A DNA stretch of 64,000 nt from Muricauda sp. SCSIO 65647 (GTDB lineage: Bacteria; Bacteroidota; Bacteroidia; Flavobacteriales; Flavobacteriaceae): assembly GCF_021534965.1 (NCBI RefSeq), contig NZ_CP091037.1:722501-786500 (forward strand). Reading direction: 5' to 3'. Within the stretch, counting starts at the first letter, position 1. Each line of letters opens with the position of its first letter. Below, piece after piece: positions 63,858 to 64,000 of this stretch. Position numbers and translations under genes: made by a program. The notes under the pieces were generated by a model, which was given only the letters and a program-made list of their open reading frames with translations, had not been told where the DNA came from and ran no database searches.

Positions 63858-64000
63858 ATGTTCTCGAAAAAGAAATCAGATCCTGAAATAGGCCTTGAAC
63901 AACATGAGCTGCTCGAAAATGCCCAAAAGCGGATCAAACAGAAGAAACGATTATTTTCACATTTCGTCATTTTTTTGATCGGAAGTGTTTTTTTGGTGCT
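63858..64000 (+). CDS. 2TM domain protein (N-terminal part, runs off window)
   Basis: 47 codons visible. A charged helix (LEQHELLENAQKRIKQKKR) precedes a hydrophobic segment (LFSHFVIFLIGSVFLVL). This layout is that of the small flavobacterial 2TM domain proteins, sometimes fused to LytTR or histidine-kinase modules. Too short to name more closely. Confidence 0.65.
   Translation, partial: MFSKKKSDPEIGLEQHELLENAQKRIKQKKRLFSHFVIFLIGSVFLV

Overview
The window is a chromosomal segment of a Bacteroidota bacterium, almost certainly a marine member of the Flavobacteriaceae. The evidence is GldA, DUF3857, DUF5686 and DUF2807 proteins, methionine synthase split in two, promoters of the TTG-N19-TAnnTTTG type, few Shine-Dalgarno sites, and the intergenic palindromes and heptamer repeats usual in this group. 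No tRNA, rRNA, CRISPR, prophage or transposase gene was seen. Most of the window is housekeeping metabolism, and the unusual content lies in RNA leaders, operators and small repeat-flanked genes.

Layout. 1-5.3 kb (minus): two DUF3857 transglutaminase-like proteins, dtd and rsgA. 5.4-6.6 kb: a small secreted protein and a DUF2807 protein. 6.65-10.8 kb (minus): an aromatic amino acid operon, leader peptide-pheA-aminotransferase-tyrA-DAHP synthase/chorismate mutase, preceded by a Phe/Tyr/Trp-rich attenuator. 11-15.1 kb: gldA, a serine hydrolase, a DUF2807 lipoprotein and a PagL-like lipid A deacylase. 15.2-20.5 kb (minus): SAM-I riboswitch, the two halves of metH, a broken four-helix-bundle gene, metF. 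20.6-29 kb (minus): complete sulfate-to-sulfide assimilation (DUF2061, cysH, cysD, cysN, sulfite reductase with HEPN tail, siroheme synthesis, ferredoxin/flavodoxin-type reductase) with an Rrf2 regulator and two matching putative operators. 29-30 kb: GNAT and MarR pair. 30-36.7 kb (minus): a second SAM-I riboswitch, metY, a trifunctional MetX-aspartokinase-homoserine dehydrogenase fusion, a GIY-YIG cassette and metZ. 36.8-40.2 kb (minus): a CocE-type hydrolase and metK; metK has a SAM-II-like leader. 40.3-44.9 kb: deoxynucleoside kinase, TonB, membrane and soluble pyrophosphatases. 45-48.6 kb: a DUF5686 outer membrane protein and pdhB. 48.8-54 kb (plus): etfBA behind a 26-bp perfect palindrome, a bifunctional nuclease, a nucleoside transporter, a second four-helix-bundle gene and thyA. 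54-64 kb: an outer membrane protein, a five-repeat lipoprotein, a two-component system, an egtB-egtD-DUF427 operon, a CBM48 protein, a class V aminotransferase and a partial 2TM protein.

How it fits together. The 15-40 kb section is close to a full sulfur and methionine island. Sulfate is activated (CysDN), reduced (CysH, sulfite reductase with siroheme made by CobA and the Met8-like enzyme, electrons probably from the FAD reductase), and sulfide is placed on acylhomoserine (MetY/MetZ) made by the fused ThrA-MetX enzyme. The product is methylated by MetH with MetF and activated by MetK. SAM appears to feed back through three riboswitches of two unrelated classes. Both methionine operons carry a small sense-oriented gene bounded by inverted repeats (four-helix-bundle in one, GIY-YIG in the other), which look like inserted cassettes.

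Most notable: the aromatic-operon attenuator, SAM-II and SAM-I leaders in one regulon, the paired Rrf2-type operator candidates, the triple fusion enzyme, and the two kinds of repeat-bounded cassette.
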